A stretch of 64,000 bases of DNA from Rhodanobacter sp. LX-99. Lineage in GTDB: Bacteria > Pseudomonadota > Gammaproteobacteria > Xanthomonadales > Rhodanobacteraceae. The position numbers and the translations under genes were made by a program. Of the stretch, positions 39,775 to 46,918 are shown piece after piece (position 1 is the stretch's first letter; every line of letters begins with the position of its first letter). The DNA lies in the NCBI RefSeq assembly GCF_018599185.1, contig NZ_JAHFVL010000003.1, positions 62,001 through 126,000 on the forward strand, in the 5' to 3' direction. Under the pieces are notes generated by a model, which did no database searches, had not been told where the DNA came from, and worked only from the letters and a program-made list of their open reading frames with translations.

Positions 39775-39850
39775 GGCCGGGTAGCTCAGTTGGTAGAGCA
39801 GGGGATTGAAAATCCCCGTGTCGGCGGTTCGATTCCGTCCCCGGCCACCA
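39775..39850 (+). tRNA. tRNA-Phe (anticodon GAA), integration target
   Basis: The 76 bases fold as a tRNA: acceptor GGCCGGG pairs with CCCGGCC, D-loop TAGCTCAGTTGGTAGAGCA, anticodon loop TTGAAAA with GAA, T-arm GGTTCGATTCC, and an encoded ACCA end. Bases from 39803 onward are repeated at 49300-49348, so the 3' half is supplied by the integrated element's attachment site. Confidence 0.97.
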
Positions 39851-39851
39851 T
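39803..39851 (+). repeat. attL: 49-bp direct repeat within tRNA-Phe
   Basis: This sequence, from the anticodon stem to one base past CCA, is identical to 49300-49348. The base before it differs (G here, A at the right copy), and so does the base after it (A versus G), which defines the core limits. Confidence 0.95.
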
Positions 39852-39865
39852 AAAAACAAAGACTT

Positions 39866-39893
39866 AGCCCGCTCTCACCCAGCGGGCTTTTTC
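39866..39893 (+). terminator. Rho-independent terminator after tRNA-Phe (element-borne)
   Basis: AGCCCGCT and AGCGGGCT form an 8-bp stem with a seven-base loop, followed by TTTTTC. It lies on the element side of attL, so the element supplies a new terminator for the tRNA it interrupts. Confidence 0.85.
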
Positions 39894-39895
39894 TT

Positions 39896-39915
39896 GTGTC
39901 CGGCCCGTGTCCGGC
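39896..39915 (+). promoter_or_regulatory. Putative left integrase arm sites (two GTGTCCGGC copies)
   Basis: GTGTCCGGC occurs at 39896-39904 and 39907-39915, 11 bases apart start to start. The same pair with the same spacing occurs near attR (49149-49168), and an inverted copy lies at 49255-49263. Confidence 0.65.
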
Positions 39916-39981
39916 TGGAAGCTGGCGCGGCGAATACCGCCGGAGTAGCCTCGAACGCCGGGGAAACTCAGGGGAACACGG

Positions 39982-40320
39982 ATGAAGATTTTTGCAGGCC
40001 TCGCGCTTATCGGTGCGCTCGCTGGGTGCAGCACGTACCAGGCGCATAGCAACCTCGCCACACCTTACGCAGCTACGAACGCAAGTCGGGTGCAGATTCT
40101 TTATTCCCCGCCGCAGCGGGCGTATGAGTCCATCGGCATTGTCTCAGCCAAGCGCTACAAGCCCGGCTGGACCGACCCGACAGTGAGCGATGCCATTCCG
40201 CAATTGCAGGCAGCGGGCGCGGAGATTGGCGCGGATGCCGTCATCGTCCGAAACGATCAGCGGATGAATGATCGACACGTAGTCGTCGAAGGCGAAGCGA
40301 TCAAATTCACGTCGCAATAG
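39982..40320 (+). CDS. Small lipoprotein, probable cargo of the element
   Basis: The 112-aa product has a lipoprotein signal (MKIFAGLALIGALAGC, lipobox LAGC) and a compact domain containing ILYSPPQRAYESIGIVSAKR and GAEIGADAVIVRND. This pattern resembles small outer-membrane lipoproteins with an RcsF/YbjQ-like or DUF4156-like fold, but I cannot name the family firmly. It is preceded by AGGGGAA. It sits between attL and the phage genes, where satellite and prophage accessory genes are often found. Confidence 0.75.
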   Translation: MKIFAGLALIGALAGCSTYQAHSNLATPYAATNASRVQILYSPPQRAYESIGIVSAKRYKPGWTDPTVSDAIPQLQAAGAEIGADAVIVRNDQRMNDRHVVVEGEAIKFTSQ

Positions 40321-40342
40321 CCCGGAACGTCTCGCCGAAATG

Positions 40343-40368
40343 AAAAACGCCACCGTTGCGGGTGGCGT
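40343..40368 (-). terminator. Terminator between convergent cargo genes
   Basis: ACGCCACC and GGTGGCGT form an 8-bp stem with a six-base loop. On the minus strand the stem is followed by TTTTC, so it terminates the 40392-40751 gene. It could also act weakly on the opposing lipoprotein transcript. Confidence 0.75.
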
Positions 40369-40391
40369 CGAAGACGTCAAGGATTCGGCGA

Positions 40392-40751
40392 TCAGATCAT
40401 GCCGTACTTTTTGCACATCTGCTCGGCGATATTGGTGTCCCCATCGTCGATGCTCAGCACCATGGCGACAGGTTCCTTGAGGTGCTCAGTGAAAACAGCG
40501 CCAAAGAAGTACACGTACCCGACATATGCGCCATAGCTATTTTTGGCGTTCAGTAAGCCACAAAGCGTGCCTTTACTATCAAGTGACACGTCCACGTCTT
40601 TGAACTTCAGCGAATCGGCATCCTTGAGAGTGGACTGCAGCGAATCTTTGATGGCTGCAAGTTCTTTTGGTGTTGCCGCCCTCTTGGCGGTTTGAGCATG
40701 TGCGCCAGCGAGCACCATCACCGCGAGCGCAGCCGCAAAGATCCGTTTCAT
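40392..40751 (-). CDS. Small exported protein of unknown function behind a G10 tract
   Basis: The 119-aa product has a Sec signal peptide (MKRIFAAALAVMVLAGAHAQ) and a small domain with DADSLKFKDVDV and CGLLNAKNSYGAYVGYVYF. I recall similar VCGxVNAKNSYG proteins from phages and mobile elements, without a defined role. Two Cys residues could form a disulfide. The start codon is preceded by ten G residues and CACA, so the homopolymer occupies the ribosome-binding-site position. Confidence 0.75.
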   Translation of the reverse strand: MKRIFAAALAVMVLAGAHAQTAKRAATPKELAAIKDSLQSTLKDADSLKFKDVDVSLDSKGTLCGLLNAKNSYGAYVGYVYFFGAVFTEHLKEPVAMVLSIDDGDTNIAEQMCKKYGMI

Positions 40752-40755
40752 TGTG

Positions 40756-40765
40756 CCCCCCCCCC
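40756..40765 (-). repeat. Ten-G homopolymer at the ribosome binding site of the exported-protein gene
   Basis: Ten consecutive C on the plus strand read as G10 on the coding strand, four bases upstream of the ATG at 40751. No other Shine-Dalgarno sequence is visible, so the tract itself probably pairs with 16S rRNA. Confidence 0.85.
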
Positions 40766-40971
40766 TGTTTCGCGCCGTTGCAGCGCCAATGCAGCATAGC
40801 GCCCCGGTTCGTCGGTTCCACCTGACATGTGTGGTGTCGGCTACTGCCAGACACCTAGTCGGCTCGGGCCAGACTCGCGGGACACGGCAGGATCGCGCAA
40901 TGGGTCAGCTGGCGGTGCCGGCGATTTGCGCGCGGGCATGTAAGCCATTCCCTGCTGCCGTCTCGTCACTT

Positions 40972-40999
40972 TTGATACTGACGATTTCGTCAGTATTAT
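40972..40999 (+). promoter_or_regulatory. Promoter of the capsid module with embedded palindromic operator
   Basis: TTGATA (40972-40977) and TATTAT (40994-40999) are spaced 16 bases apart as -35 and -10 elements. The palindrome ATACTGACGA-TT-TCGTCAGTAT (40975-40996) fills the spacer and overlaps both boxes, so a bound dimer would exclude RNA polymerase. Confidence 0.75.
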
Positions 41000-41065
41000 C
41001 AATAACTTGCATAAGTCTTTAGACGCATGTAGCGTGCCGACCAATCACTGGTCGGGACGATCGCC

Positions 41066-41713
41066 ATGCAAATGCTTGAACTGAAACTCGCCGCAGATCC
41101 AGCCGCCGCCGGCAGCTTTACAGGCCTCGCGAGCACCCCCGATCTGGACCGCAGCGCGGACGTTATCGAGCCGGGTGCATGGGCGCAGACGTTGGCCGCG
41201 TGGCAATCGCGAGGCGGCCGCATCCCGCTGCTGTATCTGCACCGGCAGGATGACCCGATCGGCGCGATTACCAGCGCCAGTGCCACCGGCCGCGGGCTGG
41301 AAGTCGCCGGACAAATTGCCATCGCCACGCCGACCGGCGCGATTGCGTATGAGCTGGCGAAGGTGGGCGGACTGTCGCTGTCGATTGGCTACGTGATTCC
41401 TGCAGGCGGGGCGACGATGGTCGGCAACGTGCGGCACATCCGCGCGATCGACCTTTACGAAATTTCCCTTGTACCCATCGCAGACAACCCCGCGGCCATC
41501 GTGTCGTCGGTGAAGTCGGCGAAGGAATGCAAAACCATCCGCGAGTTCGAGCACCTGGTGCGGGATGCACTGGGCCTATCCGCTCGCGGAGCGAAACACC
41601 TAGCGGCCGTGGGCTGGCCGGTGCTGCATCGAGATGATGCCGCACAGCGTCGAGACGATGCGCCGCCCAGCGTAACCGCTCAACAGGTGCGGCAAGCGCT
41701 GCGCCTCTCCTAA
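41066..41713 (+). CDS. HK97-family prohead protease
   Basis: The 215-aa product matches the U35/HK97 prohead protease fold: FTGLASTPDLDRSADVIEPG near the start, the His-containing PLLYLHRQDDPIG, the Ser-containing LSLSIGYVI, and AIDLYEISLVPIADNPAA. It would trim the capsid delta domain during maturation. It lies directly upstream of the major capsid gene, the normal order. The C-terminus after about residue 165 is extended and does not resemble the core fold. Confidence 0.9.
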   Translation: MQMLELKLAADPAAAGSFTGLASTPDLDRSADVIEPGAWAQTLAAWQSRGGRIPLLYLHRQDDPIGAITSASATGRGLEVAGQIAIATPTGAIAYELAKVGGLSLSIGYVIPAGGATMVGNVRHIRAIDLYEISLVPIADNPAAIVSSVKSAKECKTIREFEHLVRDALGLSARGAKHLAAVGWPVLHRDDAAQRRDDAPPSVTAQQVRQALRLS

Positions 41714-41732
41714 TCGAATCGAGGCAAAAATC

Positions 41733-42896
41733 ATGGATAACGAAATCATCGAAGCCGTGCGCGAGCACGCGGAAAAGATCGAGGCAAAGGCCGCGGCCGA
41801 TCGTCTGGAAATCAAGGCACTGAAGGATGCGAACGCCGAACAGGCCGAACTGGTCAACGGCATGGCGCAGGAAATCGCCGAGATGAAGACGGGCGCGCGA
41901 ATCGTCGGCGGTAATTTCAACGCTGCGCCGTCCCCGTCGGCGGAGTTCGTCAAGTCGTCACAGCTGCAGGCCATGCGCGACGGCGCGAACGGTACAGGCC
42001 GCGTCACGCTCAAAAGCGGCGGTCTCAAGCTGCTGACCAAGGCCATCTCGAATACTGGCGTGGGTCAGTCGGGCGACCAGTCCTACAGCGTCGCGCCGGA
42101 TCGTGACAGCAGCAACTTGTGGGCAAACCCCCAGCGCCGTCTGTCGCTGATCGACGCCATGCCCACGTTGCCGGTGGGCACCGCGACGTTCCTTTACATG
42201 CAGCTGTCGGGATACGCGAACGCTGCAGCCGTGCAGGCAAAGGAAGGCGACGCCAAGGCACAAGGCAGCATGCCCACGGCCGAAGTCACCGCCAACATTG
42301 CGACTGTCGCCCACTTCGTGCGGTCCAGCCAGCAGGTGATCGACGACGCTCCGGCGCTGGCGTTCCAGCTCGATAACCTGCTGTCGTATGGCTGCATGTC
42401 GAAACTGGAAAACCTGTTGATTAACGGCACCGGTGGCGCTGGCCAGATCAAGGGTCTGCTGGCGTATGCAACGCCCTTCGCTGCTGCTGCTGACGCCGCG
42501 GCGGATCGTATCGGCGAGGCACTGGACGAGCTGGACAGTAACGGCTGGCACGCGTCGGTGATTGTCTTGTCGCCGGCCGACTGGGGTGCCATCCAGCGCG
42601 AGCGGTCGACCACCAACGGCCAGTATGTGCTGGGCAGTGCGCGCAACCCGGCGCCGCCGTCGTTGTGGTCGGTCCCCGTGGTGACGTGTCCGGCGCTGGC
42701 GGCAGGTACTGCCCTGGTGCTGGACGCTTCGCAGCTAGCGTTGCTGGATCGTCAGGAAGTCGTGGTCGCATCGAGCCGCGAGGATGGCAGCAACTTCACC
42801 ACGAACATGGTGACCACGCTGGCCGAACTGCGCGCCGGCCTCGCTGTGTTCTCGCCGGGCGCGGTGCTGTCGGTGGATCTGACGCCGACCACGTAA
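41733..42896 (+). CDS. HK97-family major capsid protein
   Basis: The 387-aa protein has a charged coiled-coil N-terminal delta/scaffold region (residues 1-55), then the HK97-fold capsid with FVRSSQQVIDDAPALAFQLD, LINGTGGAGQIKGLLAYATP and the C-terminal LDASQLALLDRQEVVVASSR. It is followed by no portal or connector gene. Two bases differ from a good Shine-Dalgarno upstream (GAGGCAAAAATC). Confidence 0.93.
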   Translation: MDNEIIEAVREHAEKIEAKAAADRLEIKALKDANAEQAELVNGMAQEIAEMKTGARIVGGNFNAAPSPSAEFVKSSQLQAMRDGANGTGRVTLKSGGLKLLTKAISNTGVGQSGDQSYSVAPDRDSSNLWANPQRRLSLIDAMPTLPVGTATFLYMQLSGYANAAAVQAKEGDAKAQGSMPTAEVTANIATVAHFVRSSQQVIDDAPALAFQLDNLLSYGCMSKLENLLINGTGGAGQIKGLLAYATPFAAAADAAADRIGEALDELDSNGWHASVIVLSPADWGAIQRERSTTNGQYVLGSARNPAPPSLWSVPVVTCPALAAGTALVLDASQLALLDRQEVVVASSREDGSNFTTNMVTTLAELRAGLAVFSPGAVLSVDLTPTT

Positions 42897-43204
42897 GGGA
42901 CAACGGCCGCGGTATGTGCGATCGGGGCGGCCAGCAATTGCATACCCGACGCATGTCGCCCAGCTGGCGGTGGTGACTCCAATACAACACCAGCATGCAG
43001 CGGTACGCGGTAGCCCTCGGGCGCATCAGCACGCCGAGCCCTGCAGACCAGCCCCCGGCCAGCGCAATCTGGTGCGGGGGCAACCCGCGAGTAATTACAG
43101 CTACCGGGAGGGCGGGTGCAAACCTCCCGCATCGGTCACTGTGGACCGCGTGGGCAACTGGGCTTTCGCATCCGCAAATCAGATTTTTCAGCGCAGGAGG
43201 TTCC
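42897..43204 (+). other. 308-base non-coding region with three hairpins (candidate cos/pac site or RNA)
   Basis: No frame here looks like a gene. Three successive stem-loops are visible: GCGGG/CCCGC (43074-43088), GGGAGG/CCTCCC (43106-43128) and CGGTC/GACCG (43133-43148). The region directly precedes the small-terminase gene, where phage packaging sites often lie. A structured leader or RNA gene is an alternative. Confidence 0.5.
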
Positions 43205-43579
43205 ATGCCAGCAAAACGCAAGCCCGCCGCGCTGCAGGAACTGAACGGCGCATGGCGCAAAGACCCCCAGCGCAGGCGCATCCAGCCCACCGCCACCGGG
43301 CCTATAGGTGCGCCGCCGAAGCAATCAGCACTCACATTCGAGCAAGCCTGGCGCTACCTGGTGAAGTGCGCCCCCGATGGCGTACTGGCCGACCGTGATC
43401 GCGTCTGGCTGGAAGTGGCTGCGCATCTGCTGCTGCAGTTCCGCGCCGACCCAGCCAACATGCATCCCGCGAAGCTGTCACGGCTCACGGCCTGCCTATC
43501 GGCGTTGGGTCTGTCCCCGGCTGACGCCTCGCGCGTCGTGGTCGCACCCGCCAAGCCCGAACACTCCGACTTCGATTGA
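43205..43579 (+). CDS. P27-like phage terminase small subunit
   Basis: The 124-aa protein begins MPAKRKPAALQELNGAWRKD and has a central segment (LTFEQAWRYLVKCAPDGVLA, DRDRVWLEVAAHLLLQFRAD) and end (LSRLTACLSALGLSPADASR) typical of P27-family small terminases, which recognise packaging sites. AGGAGG lies five bases before the ATG at 43205. No large terminase follows, so cleavage and translocation would need a partner encoded elsewhere. Longer upstream frames lack coding character. Confidence 0.8.
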   Translation: MPAKRKPAALQELNGAWRKDPQRRRIQPTATGPIGAPPKQSALTFEQAWRYLVKCAPDGVLADRDRVWLEVAAHLLLQFRADPANMHPAKLSRLTACLSALGLSPADASRVVVAPAKPEHSDFD

Positions 43580-43643
43580 CGCTGTGCCGGTTCATCGCGC
43601 ACCTTTTTGTGCGCTCCTTTATCCCCACACCCCTAGCGCGTGG

Positions 43644-43728
43644 AACTGGCGCAACTGGCGCAGCTCCTTTGCGCTCATTGGTCTATTGCGCCGATTGTAG
43701 GAACTGGCGCAATTGGCGCAATTGGCGC
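43644..43728. repeat. Tandem 9-bp iteron-like repeats (AAYTGGCGC)
   Basis: AACTGGCGC occurs at 43644, 43653 and 43702, and AATTGGCGC at 43711 and 43720. Within each cluster the copies are directly abutting, and an inverted ATTGCGCC lies at 43685. The right cluster encodes the PIAPIAPVP tail of the ATPase. Iterons next to a primase-helicase module suggest a replication origin. Confidence 0.6.
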
Positions 43729-44778
43729 AGCTGCAATTACAAAGCGCTGCCTTAATTTCCGGGCGCTATTTTGGAAGTCCTCCGCAGTGATTTTCCCGGC
43801 GCGCTGCAGATCGGTGATTGCGGCCCAGAATGCTTCGCGCCCGCGCGGCCCCCGCAAGTGCGTCGGCAGATCAGGGAAGTTTTCCAGTAGCTTCTGTGTG
43901 GTCGCCGGTCCGGTGCGCCCGGTCGACACCGTCACACCGTCCGCAATCGCTGCCGCAATCGCCGCCATTACCGCGTCGGCATTGCTAGCGTGCTCGGCGC
44001 CGTCGCCGCTGTCATCAGGGACCAGCACGCCGCTATCGGTCCAGCGCAGGCGCACGGGCTCCGCTTTGGCCCCCAGGTTGGCCTTCTCCTGCACCAGTTG
44101 GACACCATCACGATCAGCCAGTAACGCTAGCCTTGACCGGGCGCTGTTGTGCCACCCGGTCGACCCGGAGTAACTGTTGCCGGCACTGCCATAGCGCGCT
44201 GCATTTTTGTCGATGTGTGCGAGGAGTAAAACACCCGCTTCGTTGCGATGCCCCAGCCCGGCCAGCGTCCGCACGAACACGCGCACGGCTCGGCGGTCCG
44301 ACTCGTTGAAATCGACCGCATCACTGGCATTGTCAATCACAATCAGGCCGGCATCGCCGACAGCTGCGCGAAGCTCAATCAGTGTCGGTGTTTCCTCGAT
44401 CTTCCGGCCGGAATAAGCGCCGGTCTCAGCCATCAGCGCCGAAAGGCTGCCGCTGCCATCAAGCAATCGTATGTTGCGTCCAACAGCAGCAGGGTCCAAA
44501 CCGTATGCGGCGCAGATCCTGCGCAGACGAAGGCGCACGATATCGCCGCCATCCTCCAATGAAGCAAACAGAACAGGGCGGTGCTCCGTCTCGAAACCGG
44601 CCCACGGTGCGCCGACAGCTACATGAGCTGCGACGGTCAGCGCGAGATTTGTTTTTCCTGAACCGCCATGACTGCCCAGCAAAGTAAGGTGTGCGCAAGG
44701 GATCAATGTTTGCACGACGTAGCGCACGGGCTTCACCTGCGCGTGTGCCAAGTCGCTCAGATCGACGGGGCGCAACAC
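43675..44778 (-). CDS. RecA/RepA-like hexameric AAA ATPase (putative replicative helicase)
   Basis: The 367-aa protein has Walker A LGSHGGSGKTNLAL, a RecA-type strand VLFASLEDGGDIVRLRLRRI, Walker B AGLIVIDNASDAVDF and the sensor-like VLLLAHIDKNA, as in RSF1010 RepA and related AAA_25 helicases. A winged-helix-like region (NADAVMAAIAAAIADGVTVS to ITDLQRAGKI) follows. The start is an internal GTG at 44778 just past the ten-G tract. It overlaps the primase gene by 22 bases in another frame, so a fused product by -1 slippage is possible. Confidence 0.8.
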   Translation of the reverse strand: MLRPVDLSDLAHAQVKPVRYVVQTLIPCAHLTLLGSHGGSGKTNLALTVAAHVAVGAPWAGFETEHRPVLFASLEDGGDIVRLRLRRICAAYGLDPAAVGRNIRLLDGSGSLSALMAETGAYSGRKIEETPTLIELRAAVGDAGLIVIDNASDAVDFNESDRRAVRVFVRTLAGLGHRNEAGVLLLAHIDKNAARYGSAGNSYSGSTGWHNSARSRLALLADRDGVQLVQEKANLGAKAEPVRLRWTDSGVLVPDDSGDGAEHASNADAVMAAIAAAIADGVTVSTGRTGPATTQKLLENFPDLPTHLRGPRGREAFWAAITDLQRAGKITAEDFQNSARKLRQRFVIAAAPIAPIAPVPTIGAIDQ

Positions 44779-45716
44779 ACCCCCCCCCCGGCCTCAGCTG
44801 GCAGTGGCTGATGGCCGAATATCTCCGCGGGATCGACTACGGGCGACCAGTCACCCGCCGTCAGATGCTCTACTGCGCCCGCGACCGCCCGTGCAATTTC
44901 ATCGGGCGCCATCTCGCGCGACCACCGCCCTGCATCGGCCATTGCTTTCAGTGTGGCGATCGCTTCCCCGCGTTGCAGCCCAGCCAGCACCAGCTTGCGC
45001 GACAAGCTCAGCAGATCTTCGTGGCGGCCGGTCTCGATCGGCTCACTGTCGGCACGCTCGACCGCGGGCGCTTGCTGGCGAGTGGTCGGCGGAAAGGCTT
45101 CCAGCAGCTGCTCCGCAGTGAACCGCGGGTGCGCGTTCCAATGCAGTACGCGGGACATGAAAGGCGAGCCCTTCACGTGGATGAATCCGGGCAGGCGCAT
45201 CACGCGGGGCAAGTCGCACACACTGGCATCGCTACCGAAGCGGGCGGCGATGGCCTGTTGCAGCGGCTTGAACTGCGCCAGCGGCAGTCCATCACAGAGC
45301 CAGTAGGCATGGAAGCGGCCGGGGCTGGACTCGACAACCATATGCGCCTGCAGGTCGCAGGCCAGCACGGGTGCGAGGGGTGCGCCATCAAGGTCAGCGA
45401 ACACGGCACGAACGCGGGTTATCTCGCGCGCCTTGTGTCCGCCCTGATTGACCACCACGAACACGCCGCGGCCTGCGGCGCTGTCGGCGACCAGTGCTTC
45501 CGCATGCTGCAGTAGCGAGCCGGTGTAGTTGCGACCTGTGCCGTTTCCCAAATCGGGAAAAGTGCGGAAGCAAAAGTCTGAAGTTGCCGGATCGGTCCAT
45601 TGGAGGAACAAGGCCGCGGCGCTAACATCCACGTGCAGCCCGCGCCCATTGGTCTGCATCTCGCCGCCTCGGTCCTGCACGATCGGGGCGGCTTCATTTT
45701 CAGCGGGTCGTTTCAT
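44757..45716 (-). CDS. AEP-superfamily primase with PriCT-like domain
   Basis: The 319-aa protein has the archaeo-eukaryotic primase triad: D-x-D in VRAVFADLDG (D108, D110), the S-G-x-x-H motif SSPGRFHAYW (H136) and the third acidic motif CDLPRVMRLPGFIHVKG. A PriCT-type helical domain follows (RGEAIATLKAMADAGRWSRE). It probably primes element replication together with the adjacent ATPase. The final codons AGGGVCCAPSI are encoded by and just after a ten-G tract, suggesting that the true C-terminus may be reached by frameshifting. Confidence 0.8.
   Translation of the reverse strand: MKRPAENEAAPIVQDRGGEMQTNGRGLHVDVSAAALFLQWTDPATSDFCFRTFPDLGNGTGRNYTGSLLQHAEALVADSAAGRGVFVVVNQGGHKAREITRVRAVFADLDGAPLAPVLACDLQAHMVVESSPGRFHAYWLCDGLPLAQFKPLQQAIAARFGSDASVCDLPRVMRLPGFIHVKGSPFMSRVLHWNAHPRFTAEQLLEAFPPTTRQQAPAVERADSEPIETGRHEDLLSLSRKLVLAGLQRGEAIATLKAMADAGRWSREMAPDEIARAVAGAVEHLTAGDWSPVVDPAEIFGHQPLPAEAGGGVCCAPSI
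44780..44789 (-). repeat. Ten-G homopolymer at the primase-ATPase gene junction
   Basis: Ten C on the plus strand read as G10 on the coding strand, immediately before the GTG start of the ATPase gene. A -1 shift in the tract (or an eleven-G variant) joins both reading frames with no intervening stop. Confidence 0.85.
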
Positions 45717-46017
45717 CGTTCTGTTCCTTCATTCGATCCAGCGCGCGATACGCCGCGGCAATACAGCGCACGGCAACACGCACGACAGCGGTAGCACCAT
45801 CCACGTCTGGTGCGGGGCGCGCAGACATGGTGTATAGCGCGCGTGCGCACTGGTGCAGTGATTGCGGCGCCTCGTCGGGGACGATCAGCCGTCCCAGGTG
45901 CAGCGCGATCAGATCCAGCTCGCTGAGCACGGAAAGCGCCTGCGCATGCCTCGGCGTTTCTGGCCAGCCGTCGATGGCCGCGGCAAGGTTCCGCAGGCGT
46001 TCGGCGGCGGCACTCAC
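45700..46017 (-). CDS. Hypothetical protein of the element (105 aa)
   Basis: The product is a small, largely helical protein with no motif I recognise. Its end overlaps the primase start by 17 bases and its start overlaps the upstream gene's stop, so it is part of the tightly packed leftward operon. Coding support comes from these overlaps and from codon usage like its neighbours. Confidence 0.6.
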   Translation of the reverse strand: MSAAAERLRNLAAAIDGWPETPRHAQALSVLSELDLIALHLGRLIVPDEAPQSLHQCARALYTMSARPAPDVDGATAVVRVAVRCIAAAYRALDRMKEQNDETTR

Positions 46018-46655
46018 GGTCGGACCCTCTTTGCGATCGCACCACGCGCTGCCGTCACCTTCTCCAAGCTGTCCAAAGGATCGACGGATCGCATCGGGTA
46101 CAAACGCACAAAGGAGGCGACGGCGCGGCCGAACTCACACATGGATGCCGTCGGGTTTCGCACCCAGTCAAAGCGGCTTAGTGAAGGCTGCATGCGTTCG
46201 GCCTTCAGGTCGGCAAGCTCGGCGCGCACTTCGCCCAGTTCTGCCAGCAGCTCCGATTCATCCGCGCGGCCGGTAGCGTCGCGCTCTACGTCGTCGGCCA
46301 GTTCGGCCAGCACTTCCAGTGTGACCTGCCGGTTCTCAGCCATCGCGCGACTCCATGCCATGCTGCGCGCGATCAATTGCGCCGTGGACTGGCCGCCATA
46401 GCCGGGCGTCAGCCACAGCCGTAGCAAGTCCAAGGATTCACGATCGGCGGCCATGCGGGTCAGAGCCAAGATGCAATGGACAGCCATCCAGACGTCGGCG
46501 GCATCGGGTTGGTCTGACGCGTAGCAGTCAACGATGATCGACCAGCCTTGTGCCTCGGCTCGATGGTTCGTGTAGATGCCGCCGTCTTCCATTTCCGGCG
46601 AAATGGCGTCCAGAGCTTCCACGATCGCGGCATGATTTCTGGTCGCGCCGGTCAT
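46014..46655 (-). CDS. Hypothetical protein of the element (213 aa)
   Basis: The protein is soluble with an acidic central coiled-coil stretch (LLAELGEVRAELADLKAERM, residues about 140-160). No family is recognised. Four-base overlaps with both neighbouring genes place it in the same operon as the AlpA-like regulator and the primase. A role in replication or helper interaction is possible but not shown. Confidence 0.6.
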   Translation of the reverse strand: MTGATRNHAAIVEALDAISPEMEDGGIYTNHRAEAQGWSIIVDCYASDQPDAADVWMAVHCILALTRMAADRESLDLLRLWLTPGYGGQSTAQLIARSMAWSRAMAENRQVTLEVLAELADDVERDATGRADESELLAELGEVRAELADLKAERMQPSLSRFDWVRNPTASMCEFGRAVASFVRLYPMRSVDPLDSLEKVTAARGAIAKRVRP

Positions 46656-46918
46656 CGCTGCACCTCGACGCTGAAAGCGATCAGCGCGCGTCGCAGGGGC
46701 TGCAATGCTTCGGCATTAATGGCTGGCAGGGAATCAAGCCGTGCTAGCGCATCCGCCCAGTCAGTACCGCCGCGGCGCAAGGATCGGATGACTGGACGCA
46801 TGAGCGCCACCACGGTCAACTGATAATCAGGCGGCACCTGCTGCGCCAGATGGGTCAGTGCCAGGTCGGCAGCATCGGCCAGGTCGTCGCGAGAGGAATT
46901 GAGGGCCAGCGCGATCAT
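46652..46918 (-). CDS. Hypothetical protein of the element (88 aa)
   Basis: The small helical protein (DLADAADLALTHLAQQ, ALARLDSLPAINAEALQPLR) is not recognised. It starts four bases inside the end of the AlpA-like gene (ATGA-type overlap) and ends inside the start of the 213-aa gene, so translation is coupled through the cluster. Confidence 0.55.
   Translation of the reverse strand: MIALALNSSRDDLADAADLALTHLAQQVPPDYQLTVVALMRPVIRSLRRGGTDWADALARLDSLPAINAEALQPLRRALIAFSVEVQR

Larger units (their letters stand above)
40752..41065. other. Intergenic control region between cargo and capsid genes
   Basis: These 314 bases contain no supported gene. They hold the G10 tract at the left end and, at the right, a sigma-70-like promoter whose spacer is a perfect palindrome (40972-40999), with a leader of about 60 bases before the protease gene. 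Confidence 0.7.

Noticed and set aside
42995..43204. Upstream extension of the small-terminase frame
   Set aside because: The added 70 residues have no family similarity, while ATG 43205 has a strong AGGAGG; the upstream DNA looks structured and non-coding.
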